A stretch of 64,000 bases of DNA, taken from NCBI RefSeq assembly GCF_022026395.1, contig NZ_CP041767.1, positions 4,584,501 through 4,648,500 on the forward strand, written 5' to 3'. A program made the position numbers and the translations under genes. Positions within the stretch are counted from its first letter, which is position 1. Each line of letters begins with the position of its first letter. This document shows positions 43,963 through 53,996 of this stretch, piece after piece. Below the pieces are notes generated by a model. The model had not been told where the DNA came from. It did no database searches and saw only the letters and a list, made by a program, of their open reading frames with translations. Source of the DNA: Brevibacillus brevis (GTDB lineage: Bacteria > Bacillota > Bacilli > Brevibacillales > Brevibacillaceae).

Positions 43963-45129
43963 TTACGTCATTTCGATTTTCTCTCCATGGATGTAAATCT
44001 GACGTTTTGCCAGCTCGTGAAAAATCACTGCCGGATCAAATGCTTCTTCAGGTGTAATGACGCCAGTAGCTTTTACGTTTCCTTTTGCGATCTGCTCAGT
44101 AGCAATCGCCAGCGGGATTCCTACGTTGCGGGTATAGGCGCGCAGCCCAGCCCAGTCAGCTACAGAGCCGTCAGATGCCGGATGTGTATGGTACAGGACG
44201 TGTCCTACTTTCCGACCGTCCTTGGTACCTGTTACCTCGACATGGAGAGAGTACCCGTATAATTCCGTCTCTTTTCCCTCCCTAGAATTGTAGAGGTATT
44301 GGGAGATACAATCAAGGATTCCCACCTTTGTTTCGCCTACCGTGATGGGATCGTTCCGTAAAAAGCCATAATCGTAGAGGGCTTTGACCAGCTCCATGTT
44401 TTGCTTCGGCCATGTTCCCCGTACTTCGATCAGCTTTACCCCTTTTGGAGACAAAGCTTGTGCCAGCGTCTTCGTTTCTGCATGAGGAATGATGTACTGA
44501 ATGGTTTTTCCATACGGCTCGGGAAGCTTTATTTCGCGTGGGCGAGCAAATGGCGGGACTTGAATAAAATCCCCATTTTCATAGACGACGCGCCCTGGCA
44601 AGTCTGGATCATACTCATAGGTCGTCGTCTCTGTGATCGATTTGGAAAAGGCAATCGGGCGAAAGGAACCGTGGCTGACGCGGACTTCGTCGACTTCATC
44701 GAGCTGGTTCGCTGCATGCATCGCCATCATTTGGGTCAATCCAGGTGTCATGCCAAAGCCTGGAAGGCAGGTCTTCCCATGGTCGCGGAAGATCGCATCT
44801 GATGCGTTTTCTTCCCCAAAACCGTTCAAATTGATGCCATGGCAGCCAGCCTCCGCAATTGCAGCAGTAGACAGGCCGTTCAGTGTGATCGTGGTTCCGT
44901 CCATTACGATGTCGTAACCGCGCATTTTTTGGACCGTATCCGCATGATCTCGTACGTTTACCGGAACAAAATCTACGCGTGGATCATTCAGCCACTCGAC
45001 TACCTTGCGACCTTCTTGTTCGTTAAAATCGCCGATCGTGATCTGCTCAAAATCCGAATGCATCACGAGATCGAGCACAGCTTCCCGACAAATATTTCCC
45101 GCTCCACCCAAGCAAAACACTTTCATCAC
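43963..45129 (-). CDS. Saccharopine-dehydrogenase-like oxidoreductase in the phosphonate operon
   Basis: A 388-residue protein of the saccharopine dehydrogenase family: N-terminal Rossmann fold MMKVFCLGGAGNICREAVLDLV with GxGxxG, then ITIGDFNEQEGRKVVEWL. The C-terminal domain (SISHGSFRP-like region, PGLTQMMAMHAANQL) fits carboxynorspermidine or saccharopine reductases. Its place between phnW and the regulator suggests a reaction on an amino or aldehyde intermediate of aminoethylphosphonate breakdown, for example of the alanine produced or of N-substituted analogues. That is an inference from context only. Start and spacing are normal. Confidence 0.8.
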   Translation of the reverse strand: MMKVFCLGGAGNICREAVLDLVMHSDFEQITIGDFNEQEGRKVVEWLNDPRVDFVPVNVRDHADTVQKMRGYDIVMDGTTITLNGLSTAAIAEAGCHGINLNGFGEENASDAIFRDHGKTCLPGFGMTPGLTQMMAMHAANQLDEVDEVRVSHGSFRPIAFSKSITETTTYEYDPDLPGRVVYENGDFIQVPPFARPREIKLPEPYGKTIQYIIPHAETKTLAQALSPKGVKLIEVRGTWPKQNMELVKALYDYGFLRNDPITVGETKVGILDCISQYLYNSREGKETELYGYSLHVEVTGTKDGRKVGHVLYHTHPASDGSVADWAGLRAYTRNVGIPLAIATEQIAKGNVKATGVITPEEAFDPAVIFHELAKRQIYIHGEKIEMT

Positions 45130-45145
45130 AATAGCCTCCCTTTAT

Positions 45146-46264
45146 TTACTCCAGCCAGAAACGATTGTTTTCCATTGCCGTTATTAATCTCTCGATATCC
45201 TCTGGGTAAACCTCTCCGATATTGCCAATCCGAAACGTGTCCGCTTGCGAGATTTTGCCCGGATAAATAACAAAGCCTGCCTGCTTTAGCCGCTCATACA
45301 GCTGTGCGAAGGTAAATGCCTCGCTTTCGGGATAATAAAAGGACGTGATGAAGGGCGATTGCGATTCTTTTGGCAACAGGATGCGAAAACCGATGCGATC
45401 CATGCCTTCTGCGAGTAGCTGCTGATTGCGCTGGTAACGCTCGTACCGTTTTTCCACTCCGCCCTCAGCCTCAAGCTCTATCAGTGCTTGATAAAACGCT
45501 CGCACGACATGGGTCGGAGAAGTATAGCGCCACTTTCCGTTTTGCTCCTCCATCGTCTTCCACTGGCTGTACAAATCAAGGGACAACGTACGGGCAAACC
45601 CTTTGCATTTAATGAGCGCAGACGTTTTCGCAATGACAAAGCCAAAGCCAGGCACGCCTTGGATGCATTTGTTCGCGCTTGAGATCAGGAAGTCTATCGA
45701 GAGCTCTGCTGCATCCATTGGAATGCCTCCGAAGCTACTCATCGCATCTACGATATAGACTTTTCCGTATTTCTTGGCGACCTCACCGATTTCTTTGATG
45801 GGATTGAGCATGCCCGTAGTCGTTTCTGAGTGTACGACAGCCACATGCGTGATCGTTGCATCCGCCGCTAGTCTCTGCTCCAATACCTCTGCATCGGCTT
45901 GTGTCACTTCGCCAAAATCAATGACCTCCGTTGCAATTCCATGAATTTGTGCCATTTCCACGATCCGATCCCCGTATGCACCATTCGTCAGGACGAGCAG
46001 CTTGCCGTCTGCGGGAATCGCACTGCTTATCACCGCTTCCACACAAAAGCTCCCGCTTCCTTGTATCAAGACGCTCGTATAATCCTCTACCTGCGAGGTT
46101 GCCAAGCGGACGAGCTTTTGGCGGATTGCCTGTACCAGTTCATTGTAATCACGATCCCATGTGCACCAGTCCCGCAGCATCGCCTCGCGGACGGTTGAGG
46201 AAGTTGTCAATGGTCCGGGGGTGAGCAACAAGTACGGGTTGTCGGTTGGTCTTGTCTGATTCAT
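45146..46264 (-). CDS. phnW: 2-aminoethylphosphonate-pyruvate transaminase
   Basis: A 372-residue PLP enzyme that moves the amino group of 2-aminoethylphosphonate to pyruvate, giving phosphonoacetaldehyde and alanine. The sequence starts [21 protein letters not shown], typical of PhnW, and has the PLP Lys in [15 protein letters not shown] and SSFGGIP. It precedes the saccharopine-like gene and follows phnX with an ATGA overlap. Length and motifs match the family. Confidence 0.95.
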   Translation of the reverse strand: MNQTRPTDNPYLLLTPGPLTTSSTVREAMLRDWCTWDRDYNELVQAIRQKLVRLATSQVEDYTSVLIQGSGSFCVEAVISSAIPADGKLLVLTNGAYGDRIVEMAQIHGIATEVIDFGEVTQADAEVLEQRLAADATITHVAVVHSETTTGMLNPIKEIGEVAKKYGKVYIVDAMSSFGGIPMDAAELSIDFLISSANKCIQGVPGFGFVIAKTSALIKCKGFARTLSLDLYSQWKTMEEQNGKWRYTSPTHVVRAFYQALIELEAEGGVEKRYERYQRNQQLLAEGMDRIGFRILLPKESQSPFITSFYYPESEAFTFAQLYERLKQAGFVIYPGKISQADTFRIGNIGEVYPEDIERLITAMENNRFWLE

Positions 46265-47055
46265 GGTCTCTCTCCTCCTACATGACGCATCTCGATCTTT
46301 TTCAGCACCTCATCCAAGCATCCAATCTCCTCGATTACGTAGTGCGCGCCCGCCGCCATCAGTCGTTCTGTTGCGATAGCAAGTTTTTTATCCAGCTCTT
46401 CCTGTGGCATGCTCGTCACTTCCTCCAAGGACAGACCGAGCTCGCTTCCACCCTTCAGAACGCCAACGGTCCACATTCCGGCGTTTCTGCCTTCTTTCAT
46501 ATCGCTCGTCGTATCACCGACCTTGACCATCTCGTTCATTGGATATACGTCCAGCAGGATCGCATTTTGATAGCACATCCATGGATATGGACGTCCAGCA
46601 GGCACTTCACTCGGGGTGATCAGTACGTCCGGCTCGTAGCCCTGTTGTTTAGCCGATGCTGCTACAACATTCATCATTTCCCTTGTGTACCCTGTAGTTG
46701 AGCCGATTTTGATGCCTTGCTCACGCAGTCGTCCTACCAATTCGATTGCCCCCGGTATAGGAGTAGCATACTCGTGCAGCGTAGCCATCAGCATCGGTTC
46801 GAAGTCAGCGTACAATTCGTCCACATCCGCTTCATTCGGAAGTCGACCGTAACGCTCTTGCCACAGCGCTGCTACCCGCTCCATTTTGCACAGCGCCTGG
46901 ATATGATCGCGCTTGAGCATCCCCATCGGCTCACGTGCTTCTGCTGCTGTCAACTCGATCCCCCGTTTTTTGAACACCTGTAAAAAGACCGCCAAAGGAG
47001 CGAAACACCCGTAATCTACCATCGTTCCCGCCCAATCAAATACTACTGCTTTCAT
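46261..47055 (-). CDS. phnX: Phosphonoacetaldehyde hydrolase
   Basis: A 264-residue HAD-fold enzyme that cleaves the C-P bond of phosphonoacetaldehyde to acetaldehyde and phosphate. The nucleophile is the Asp of [11 protein letters not shown], the Schiff-base Lys is in [12 protein letters not shown], and a late [15 protein letters not shown] carries the Mg-binding Asp residues. It is overlapped by phnW (ATGA), so the two steps are translationally coupled. Length is typical. Confidence 0.95.
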   Translation of the reverse strand: MKAVVFDWAGTMVDYGCFAPLAVFLQVFKKRGIELTAAEAREPMGMLKRDHIQALCKMERVAALWQERYGRLPNEADVDELYADFEPMLMATLHEYATPIPGAIELVGRLREQGIKIGSTTGYTREMMNVVAASAKQQGYEPDVLITPSEVPAGRPYPWMCYQNAILLDVYPMNEMVKVGDTTSDMKEGRNAGMWTVGVLKGGSELGLSLEEVTSMPQEELDKKLAIATERLMAAGAHYVIEEIGCLDEVLKKIEMRHVGGERP

Positions 47056-47058
47056 GCT

Positions 47059-48777
47059 TTATGCCACCTGACCTTTCTCTTGGTAGGACCTTGTTGTCCG
47101 CTTGCGAAGTTTGGATGCAATCCATTCTGCACCAGCACGTGCGAGGATGTTGAGGAAGACGATCAATACCGACATCGCTGCTGCCGGAGCCACATCCCCG
47201 GCGTCATCCATGTTGACGATGGAGACAGATGCCAACTTGAAATCCGCTGCGTACAGAAAAACAACCGCCGAGATCGTCACCATCGAGTTGATGAAAAAGT
47301 AAACCGCCATCTCGACAATTGCTGGCATACAGACGGGAATCGTGACGCGCCACAATAGCTTTGTTTGCGAGATCCCCATGGACTCTGCCGCCTGCTCGAA
47401 CTCAGGATCGAGCTTTTTCAACGCGCTCGTTGCTGTAATAAAACCGACTGCGAAAAAATGAATGACGTTCGCCAAAATTAGAATCCAGATCGTTCCGTAC
47501 ATGCCGTGAAATGGATTCGATGGATTATTGAAGAAGAAAATGTACGCTAGCCCAATGACCATCCCCGGCAATGCCAGCGGGAGAATCGACAGGAAGTATC
47601 CAGCTTGGCGAAGCCCCTTCCACACTTGGGACTTTTCAATCGTGTAGGCCGTAATAAACGTGACCGCCGTCCCAATCACTGCCGTCAGCAAGGCGACGAG
47701 AATGCTGTTCCACAGTGGCTCGATCCCTTCTCCGGCTACATTGGAAAAGTCGTAATGATCCAAGCCAAAAGTCAGATTATACGGCCATACTTTGATGAAA
47801 GAAGCCAGTACCACTGCAGCCATGAGAAGCAGCAAAAATCCGCTGACGCTCACACAAATAACGGAGTAAAACAAGTCGCGCAAACGATTTTCCTTGATTC
47901 GATACGGTTTGGACTTGGCTGTAACAGCCGCATGTTGCTTCCGCTCAACAATCCGGTCCACGACAAACGCCACGAGAGCTGGAATGATCAATAGCAGCCC
48001 AACCGTTGCTCCCATCGTCATATTTTGCTGACCGATGACCTGCTTGTAGACGTCTGTCGCCAGTACAGAAAACTGTCCGCCGACAACCTTTGGTGCTCCG
48101 AAGTCAGTAAACGAGAGAGTAAAACAGACAAAGCAGGCGCTGACGATACCGTATTTCACACTGGGAATCGTCACTACAAAAAACTTGCGCAAATGGTTCG
48201 CCCCGAGCGTATCCGCCGCTTCGTACAATTGATAGTCGGCAAAAGCAAGGGAAACAGCGAGAATCAAATACGCTTGCGGAAAAACATAGACGATCTCCGC
48301 CAAAATTATCCCAACAGGGCCGTACAGATCGATGTCCCATTGGAACGGGAGCAACCCGAAGATTCCTGTCGTCACCAGCCCTTGATTCCCAAAAAGGTAA
48401 GTCAGGGCGATTCCGTGCATCATCGTGGGTGCAAACAGCGGTAGCAGCGCGATAGCCCGAAAGACTCGTTTTCCGCGAATCCCGCTGCGCGTCAAGGCAT
48501 ATGCGAATAGAAAAGCGAGTGTGACTGCAATAAGCGTGGTCATCGCAGAAATATACAAAGTGTTGTTCAGCGACCCTGCCAGTGCTGGGGTGGAAAAGTA
48601 CGTAACGAAATTGTCCAGGCCGATGAACTGACCGTTCTTGTTATAGAATGCTTTGGAAAACAGCTGGCCAAGTGGCAACAGAACACTCGCTGACAATCCA
48701 AGAACGACAAGGCCGATGAGCCACTTTTGTATGGCTTTTCCATCGAAGATCGATGTCATTTCCTTCATGCTGCTCAC
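47059..48777 (-). CDS. 2-aminoethylphosphonate ABC transporter permease (PhnU-PhnV type fusion)
   Basis: A 572-residue membrane protein with about 12 helices and two ABC permease domains in one chain. The first half carries EAA-like ADTLGANHLRKFFVVTIPSVK, the second AAESMGISQTKLLWRVTIPVCMP. In Salmonella these are two proteins, PhnU and PhnV; Bacillales and Vibrio often have the fused form. It imports 2-aminoethylphosphonate with the ATPase and binding protein that follow in the operon. It starts four bases inside the end of the ATPase gene. Confidence 0.92.
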   Translation of the reverse strand: MSSMKEMTSIFDGKAIQKWLIGLVVLGLSASVLLPLGQLFSKAFYNKNGQFIGLDNFVTYFSTPALAGSLNNTLYISAMTTLIAVTLAFLFAYALTRSGIRGKRVFRAIALLPLFAPTMMHGIALTYLFGNQGLVTTGIFGLLPFQWDIDLYGPVGIILAEIVYVFPQAYLILAVSLAFADYQLYEAADTLGANHLRKFFVVTIPSVKYGIVSACFVCFTLSFTDFGAPKVVGGQFSVLATDVYKQVIGQQNMTMGATVGLLLIIPALVAFVVDRIVERKQHAAVTAKSKPYRIKENRLRDLFYSVICVSVSGFLLLLMAAVVLASFIKVWPYNLTFGLDHYDFSNVAGEGIEPLWNSILVALLTAVIGTAVTFITAYTIEKSQVWKGLRQAGYFLSILPLALPGMVIGLAYIFFFNNPSNPFHGMYGTIWILILANVIHFFAVGFITATSALKKLDPEFEQAAESMGISQTKLLWRVTIPVCMPAIVEMAVYFFINSMVTISAVVFLYAADFKLASVSIVNMDDAGDVAPAAAMSVLIVFLNILARAGAEWIASKLRKRTTRSYQEKGQVA

Positions 48778-49823
48778 TCCTGTCCCTCTATGGCTGGCGC
48801 ATGCTCAAATGACAGCAAATTCTCCAGCGGAAACTCCAGCCACATCTTTTTGCCTCGGGCAATTCCAAGTCTTTGTGCCTCGGCCGCTATTAAATCGATT
48901 GTCAGAAGCTCTTTTTTTATCTGACCTTCCTCTTGCCACTCCAGAAAGATTCGATAAAAAGCACCGCGAAATTCTATTTCGGAAATAGTCGCAGGAATGG
49001 TGCATTCGGATTCTTGCTGCAAAAGCCGCACATGCTCCGGTCTGATCGCAAGTAAGCGATTCGGATCAGATTGCGCATTCTCAAAGCGACTGTACTCAAA
49101 AAAGTTGATCGCTCCGATAAAATCAGCAACAAACGGAGTCGCTGGTCTGTTATAGATCTCCTCGGGTGTACCTACCTGAACGACCTCGCCGTGATCCATG
49201 ACGACGATCTTGTCAGCCATGGTTAATGCCTCATCCTGGTCATGGGTGACCATCACGGTAGTCATGCCGTACTGCTCATGCAAACGCCGAATCTCCCGGC
49301 GCAGCTTTTGTCTTACCTTTGCGTCCAATGCTGATAATGGTTCATCTAAAAGCAAGATATCCGGCGATAGTGCAATCGCTCGCGCCAAGGCAATTCGCTG
49401 CTGTTGACCGCCTGAGAGCTGGCTGGGATATTTGGCGGCGGCATGAGACAAATCAACCATGTCTAGCGCCTCTTCTACTTTGGCTGCGATCTCTTTTTTC
49501 CCTAGCTTCTTTTCTTGCAGACCAAAGGCAATGTTTTCGGCAGCCGTCAAATTGGGAAACAAGGCGTAAGATTGGAACATCATCGCAATGTTTCTTTTTG
49601 CAGGAGGCAGAGAAGTAATCTCCCTGCCTCCCAAGATCATCTTGCCTGTTGTCGGCTGTTCCAATCCAGCCAGCATTCTCAGTAATGTCGTTTTACCGCA
49701 GCCACTGGGACCGAGCAGACAAACAAATTCATTCTTGTCAATTTCGATGGAAATGTGCTCCAATGCGGCAAACAAACCAAAGCGTTTACTGACCCCTTGA
49801 ATGGATAGATAGGATTGTGTCAT
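48774..49823 (-). CDS. phnT: 2-aminoethylphosphonate ABC transporter ATP-binding protein
   Basis: A 349-residue ATPase: Walker A LLGPSGCGKTTLL, Q-loop MMFQSYALFPNLTA, signature LSGGQQQRIALARA, Walker B DILLLDEPLSALDAK and switch His VTHDQDEAL. A C-terminal TOBE-like domain (about 260-340, RPEHVRLLQQES) is typical of PotA/FbpC-type importers. It energises the fused permease and belongs to the same operon. Confidence 0.93.
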   Translation of the reverse strand: MTQSYLSIQGVSKRFGLFAALEHISIEIDKNEFVCLLGPSGCGKTTLLRMLAGLEQPTTGKMILGGREITSLPPAKRNIAMMFQSYALFPNLTAAENIAFGLQEKKLGKKEIAAKVEEALDMVDLSHAAAKYPSQLSGGQQQRIALARAIALSPDILLLDEPLSALDAKVRQKLRREIRRLHEQYGMTTVMVTHDQDEALTMADKIVVMDHGEVVQVGTPEEIYNRPATPFVADFIGAINFFEYSRFENAQSDPNRLLAIRPEHVRLLQQESECTIPATISEIEFRGAFYRIFLEWQEEGQIKKELLTIDLIAAEAQRLGIARGKKMWLEFPLENLLSFEHAPAIEGQE

Positions 49824-49840
49824 GCTGTTCTCCTCACTGC

Positions 49841-50917
49841 TTACTTGGGTTCACTCTTGGTCGCGTATCGTTTTTCCCACTCCGCCAAGACGTTGTCACG
49901 ATTTTGTGCGGCTTGATTCAGGTCGAGCTTGATTAATTGCTTGATCGGATCTACTGCGTAGCCTTCCGGGAGCGTCGCGCCTTCTTGCTTGACACTGACG
50001 ATGGCGAAGTTCTGGTTGTAGGCTTTCATGACTTCATCCGAGATAGCCCAGTCCAAGAACAGCTTGGATTCTGGCTTGATCTGACTCTTTTTGATCAAGG
50101 CATTCGCCTCTACATCCCAACCCGAGCCTTCTGTTGGAAAGACGACTTCCACGGGCGCGCCTTTTTTCTTCTCAGTAATCGAACGGTAGCCAAAGGAAAT
50201 GCCGATTGGATATTCGCCAGATGCGGCCATTTTCGCTGGCTTCGAGCCGGAATGCGTGTAGATCGCCATGTTTTCATGCAGCTTGTCGAGGTACGCCCAG
50301 CCTTCTTTCTCCCCTTTTAATTGCATGATTCCGTTGACGGTGAGAAGCCCGGTTCCAGAAGACGCTGGATTCGGCATCACGATCAGCCCTTTGTACTCCG
50401 GTTTGATCAGGTCTTCGTATGAGCGCGGGATGGGCAAATTGCGTTTTTCCAGCTCCTTGGTATTGACCGCGATTGCAGTCTCCCACGCATCGATTCCTAC
50501 CCAGCTTGCAGGTTCCTTGGAATCCTTGAACTCCGGGGATACCTTCTCGATTCCTTTCGGTGAATAGCCTTCGAGCATGCCTTGCTGTTCGAGTACAAGC
50601 AGGCTTGTTGCTGCCGTTCCCCATACGACGTCTGCTTGTGGATTGTCTTTTTCCGCCAGCAGCTTTGCTGTGATGATCCCTGTGGAATCGCGGACGATAT
50701 TGACCTTTACATCTGGATATTTCGCTTTGAAGGATTCCAAATACGTTTTGATCTGGTCATCCTCCAACGCTGTATAAACGGTAATCTCTCCGGAGGCGTT
50801 TGTACTTTCCTTTGTGGAAGTTTGTGTGTTTGGTTGTGACCCTGGTGCTTGTCCACATCCTGCTAAAAACGCAATTGATAGAACGGATGCAAGTAAAGGA
50901 TAATGCCACTTCTTCAT
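49841..50917 (-). CDS. phnS: 2-aminoethylphosphonate binding lipoprotein
   Basis: A 358-residue lipoprotein with a signal sequence ending in the lipobox LAGC (residues 18-21) and an extracellular SBP_bac_6/8-like domain with [22 protein letters not shown] and [17 protein letters not shown]. First gene of the phosphonate operon. The ATG at 50917 is chosen because GGAGAGG precedes it; the reading from 50947 begins before this site. The upstream gap to 51146 holds the probable promoter. Confidence 0.9.
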   Translation of the reverse strand: MKKWHYPLLASVLSIAFLAGCGQAPGSQPNTQTSTKESTNASGEITVYTALEDDQIKTYLESFKAKYPDVKVNIVRDSTGIITAKLLAEKDNPQADVVWGTAATSLLVLEQQGMLEGYSPKGIEKVSPEFKDSKEPASWVGIDAWETAIAVNTKELEKRNLPIPRSYEDLIKPEYKGLIVMPNPASSGTGLLTVNGIMQLKGEKEGWAYLDKLHENMAIYTHSGSKPAKMAASGEYPIGISFGYRSITEKKKGAPVEVVFPTEGSGWDVEANALIKKSQIKPESKLFLDWAISDEVMKAYNQNFAIVSVKQEGATLPEGYAVDPIKQLIKLDLNQAAQNRDNVLAEWEKRYATKSEPK

Positions 50918-51076
50918 GAGAACCTCTCCTCTTTGCGGAATGTTCATTTCTTGGTTCCTACGACACCAATCTTACGGGGGAAATATTAAGCGAATATGAA
51001 CGCAACGTAAATTGATTGTTTTTATGTGCGTTTAGTTGTGTTTTATTGGTTTTATAAACATGTACGTTTGCACAAA

Positions 51077-51135
51077 ACAAAAGACTGAGTCATCCATTCC
51101 AATAGCAAATGGGATGAACTCAATCTTTTGTTTTT
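51077..51135 (-). terminator. Terminator of the racemase gene
   Basis: ACAAAAGACTGAGTCATCC and its near-complement (GGGATGAACTCAATCTTTTG) form a long hairpin just after the racemase stop (minus strand), followed on that strand by TTTTGTTTTG. It separates this gene from the phosphonate promoter. Confidence 0.8.
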
Positions 51136-51145
51136 AGCGTATCAA

Positions 51146-51838
51146 CTACTGCAAAGCAGCCTCTACAGCCGCCTCTGCATGAATCGCAGTCGTATCAAAT
51201 ACCGGGACCGTGCAATCCTGCGCTGTGATCAATAGGCCGATTTCCGTGCAACCGAGGATGACTGCCTCAGCGCCTTCCTTGACCAATCGCTCAATAATTG
51301 CCTGGTAGGTACGTTTGGATTCTTCGCGAATGATCCCGACACACAGCTCATTGTAAATAATCTCATGGACGAGTTTTCGTTCTTGTTCATCCGGCAGCAA
51401 TACCTCTAATCCATGAACATCACGCAGACGCCCTGTATAGAAATCCTGCTCCATCGTAAACCGCGTCGCAAGCAGTGCCACTCGTTTATGTCCGTGGCTC
51501 GCGATCGCTTGCGCTGTCGCATCCGCGATATGAAGAAAAGGCAGGCTAGTCGCTTCTTCGATGGCATACGCCAACTTGTGCATCGTATTTGTGCAGAGAA
51601 CAATCAGGTCGGCTCCTGCCGCTTCCAGACTTTTCGCCGCAAGCCCCATCCGCTCGCCTGCCTCTTCCCATCGTCCTTCTCGTTGCATTTCTTCGATCTC
51701 GGCAAAATCAACAGAATACATAATGCTTTTTGCCGAATGCAAACCGCCCAGCCGCTCCTTGACGGTTTCATTGATCAAACGATAGTAGACCAAGGAGGAC
51801 TCCCAACTCATGCCGCCAATTAATCCGATTGTTTTCAT
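51146..51838 (-). CDS. Aspartate/glutamate racemase-family protein
   Basis: A 230-residue member of the Asp/Glu/hydantoin racemase family. Markers are GLIGGMSWESSLVYYRLIN, the first catalytic Cys in VLCTNTMHKLA and the second in VILGCTEIGLL. Such enzymes act on aspartate, on broad sets of amino acids (RacX, YgeA) or on hydantoins. The single-domain length fits aspartate or broad-specificity racemases. It stands alone with its own terminator. The substrate cannot be decided. Confidence 0.88.
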   Translation of the reverse strand: MKTIGLIGGMSWESSLVYYRLINETVKERLGGLHSAKSIMYSVDFAEIEEMQREGRWEEAGERMGLAAKSLEAAGADLIVLCTNTMHKLAYAIEEATSLPFLHIADATAQAIASHGHKRVALLATRFTMEQDFYTGRLRDVHGLEVLLPDEQERKLVHEIIYNELCVGIIREESKRTYQAIIERLVKEGAEAVILGCTEIGLLITAQDCTVPVFDTTAIHAEAAVEAALQ

Positions 51839-51886
51839 TGTTCTCTACTCTCCTTTGTCGTTATCGTTTTCATGCGCGTTTTCCCA

Positions 51887-52732
51887 TCACGCCTGACGAA
51901 AACGGGTTTGTAGTAGTTCATGCGCCTTTTTCGTACACAACGAAGTGTCCAACGGAATCCCTCGTTCCAGCGCCTCCACTTCTGTTAACAAGGCTTCTTT
52001 TACACCATCAGCATTCAGCCCTAATGTCAGAGCCATCTTTTTGTAAAAAGAATAATAACTCTCTTTCTTTGCTGGACCGAGATGAAGAGTTCCAAGATAG
52101 GAGCTTTGCAGCAATTCGTGGATGGCCTTTCCCACATCTTCCACATGGACAAACGTCTTGTGCAAATTACCTGACCGGCTTACTTCTCTGCCAGCTTCCA
52201 GCTCTGCATACATCGAAGCTACGCGTTTATCCCATTGCCCAACCGCATTGCGACCATAGATCGGGCCCACTCGCACGATGACATGATTGGGATGCCGCTC
52301 ACGAATGCGTGCTTCCCCTCGTATTTTGGCATTCGAATAAGCAGCTAACTGATTTCTCTCTTCTAATGGCTCGGGATGATCTTGTTCCCGATAAGAGCCT
52401 GTTCCTCTTCCGAAAATACCGTCTGTGGAGATGAAGATGAATTTGCTCTTTTCCGGCAACTGAGAAAACAGAACATCCAAGCCTCTTTCTATTAGCTCTC
52501 GTTCATCTGTTGCACTCATCAACGCCCAAATAACAACATGTGGTGCAAGCTCTTGCAGTATCGCTGAAAAAGAAGGGGTGTCAGTCACATCGACCCGAAG
52601 CAATTGATGGACAGCTTGTGCAGCAAAGCATGTACCCATCAGATCAATGGCATTATCCCGCAAAAGCTCCTGATAGATTTGACTTCCCAAGTAGCCGCTA
52701 GCCCCGAGCAACAATACGCGGCGTTTCTTCAC
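51887..52732 (-). CDS. RmlD-like NAD(P)-dependent reductase
   Basis: A 281-residue Rossmann-fold reductase of the extended SDR / dTDP-4-dehydrorhamnose reductase type: RRVLLLGASGYLGSQIYQEL with GxxGxxG, ALMSATDE and the catalytic-type YSNAK motif. No other nucleotide-sugar gene is near, so the substrate is open. GTG at 52732 with AGAGGGGG is the likely start; an upstream ATG at 52759 precedes this site. It may belong to surface-polysaccharide synthesis. Confidence 0.8.
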   Translation of the reverse strand: MKKRRVLLLGASGYLGSQIYQELLRDNAIDLMGTCFAAQAVHQLLRVDVTDTPSFSAILQELAPHVVIWALMSATDERELIERGLDVLFSQLPEKSKFIFISTDGIFGRGTGSYREQDHPEPLEERNQLAAYSNAKIRGEARIRERHPNHVIVRVGPIYGRNAVGQWDKRVASMYAELEAGREVSRSGNLHKTFVHVEDVGKAIHELLQSSYLGTLHLGPAKKESYYSFYKKMALTLGLNADGVKEALLTEVEALERGIPLDTSLCTKKAHELLQTRFRQA

Positions 52733-52859
52733 GGCATGTCCCCCTCTATCACTTACCATCTCGATTATAATCTAATATACCACTATCTCCCATATATAGG
52801 GACGCATAAATAACAGACCCGCTGCGTCCCGCGTAATAAATTTTAATTTCCTACATCGA

Positions 52860-53891
52860 TTATTCAGACCGGTATAGCTGGCCGCATGCCGCGTTAATGT
52901 CCGAACCAAATTGAGTTCGGACCGTGACGCTTATCCCCTTTGACTTCAGGACACGAACAAATGCTTTAATCCCAGAAGGATCAGATTGCCGATAGCTGTC
53001 TGGCGTAACTTCGGTCGAATTGAATGGAATCAGGTTAACGTGGTAGAGATGTTCCCAAGATCCCCTTCCCCGTAGCAACTCGGCAACTGCTTCCGCATGC
53101 GCCGTCGAGTCGTTTACTCCACGAAGAAGAATATACGCAATATATACCTTTCTCCCTGTTTCCCGGATGTGACGATCCAATGCCATCAGTACGTCGCGGA
53201 CTGGGAATCGGTCGTTGATCGGCATCAGCTCGCTTCGCTGATCGTCAAACGGCGAATGCAGCGAGAAGGTTAGATTGACCTGGGGAAACTCCCGCGTCAG
53301 CTTGTCAATCCCCGGCAACAGGCCGATCGTGGAAATCGTAATTCGTCGATGTCCTAAACCGAAGAGAGAAGGATCGGTCAATATCGCCATCGCATCAAAA
53401 ATATGCGGGTTTGCTAGCGCCTCCCCCATGCCCATAAATGAGATGCTGTCCAAAGAGTGGCCGTTCAAGCGAAAATACAGCAATTGGTCGGTAATCTCAT
53501 CTGCGGTCAAATTTCGTTTCAGACCAATGGTACCGGTTGCACAAAACTTGCACCTGAATCCGCAACCGCACTGTGTGGAAATACAATACGATTTCCACCC
53601 CCGCTCATAAGTAAGTCGTACGGCCTCGACCTGTTCGTCGCCGGGAATCGCAAACAGCACCTTGCTAACCTGTTTCGACGTGAGTTCCTTTACCGGAGCG
53701 ATATTGCAAACGTTCGGTCCAAGTACCCGGTTCAACTCGTCGCGCAAAAATTTGGGTAGTATGGTCATCCGTTCGTATTCGCCGATGTTTTGCCTGAAAA
53801 TGGCGTCCATAATCTGAGCATACCGATACTCGGGCTGCTTGCATTCAGACAATATTCGCCGAATCGTTTCATATTTAGAGGTTAGTTTCAT
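52860..53891 (-). CDS. Cfr-like 23S rRNA (adenine-C8) methyltransferase
   Basis: A 343-residue radical-SAM protein of the Cfr/RlmN group. The cluster Cys are C110, C114 and C117 in CGCGFRCKFCATG, and the methyl-carrying Cys is C336 in NAACGQLY. The segments ISFMGMGEALANP, FSLHSPFDDQRSELMPINDR and TVRTQFGSDINAACGQLY fit Cfr rather than RlmN, which has MGMGEPL. Cfr methylates A2503 at C8 and gives resistance to phenicols, lincosamides, oxazolidinones, pleuromutilins and streptogramin A. Cfr-like genes of Bacillales, including one from Brevibacillus brevis, are known. Activity of this copy is inference. The start has AAGGAG five bases upstream and lies behind a complex leader (53892-54396). Confidence 0.9.
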   Translation of the reverse strand: MKLTSKYETIRRILSECKQPEYRYAQIMDAIFRQNIGEYERMTILPKFLRDELNRVLGPNVCNIAPVKELTSKQVSKVLFAIPGDEQVEAVRLTYERGWKSYCISTQCGCGFRCKFCATGTIGLKRNLTADEITDQLLYFRLNGHSLDSISFMGMGEALANPHIFDAMAILTDPSLFGLGHRRITISTIGLLPGIDKLTREFPQVNLTFSLHSPFDDQRSELMPINDRFPVRDVLMALDRHIRETGRKVYIAYILLRGVNDSTAHAEAVAELLRGRGSWEHLYHVNLIPFNSTEVTPDSYRQSDPSGIKAFVRVLKSKGISVTVRTQFGSDINAACGQLYRSE

Positions 53892-53895
53892 GTCT

Positions 53896-53913
53896 TCTCC
53901 TTACTGCCGGAGA
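53896..53913 (-). promoter_or_regulatory. Ribosome-binding-site hairpin of the cfr-like gene
   Basis: On the minus strand TCTCC followed by GGCAGTAA and GGAGA can cover the AAGGAG site of the cfr-like gene. The same TCTCCGGCA can instead pair with TGCCGGAGA inside the leader ORF (plus 54026-54034), nine base pairs. The two pairings exclude each other, as in translational attenuators. Confidence 0.55.
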
Positions 53914-53996
53914 AACCATATAAAGCAACCGTCAATTGGCGCTATAACACGTTATTCATCTATATAGAAAAAGCGCATACGTTTGCAGACAGATGA

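Noticed and set aside
52860-53891. Possibility that the radical-SAM methyltransferase is housekeeping RlmN
   Set aside because: GEALAN instead of the RlmN GEPL pattern, and the leader structure, point to the Cfr-like branch.
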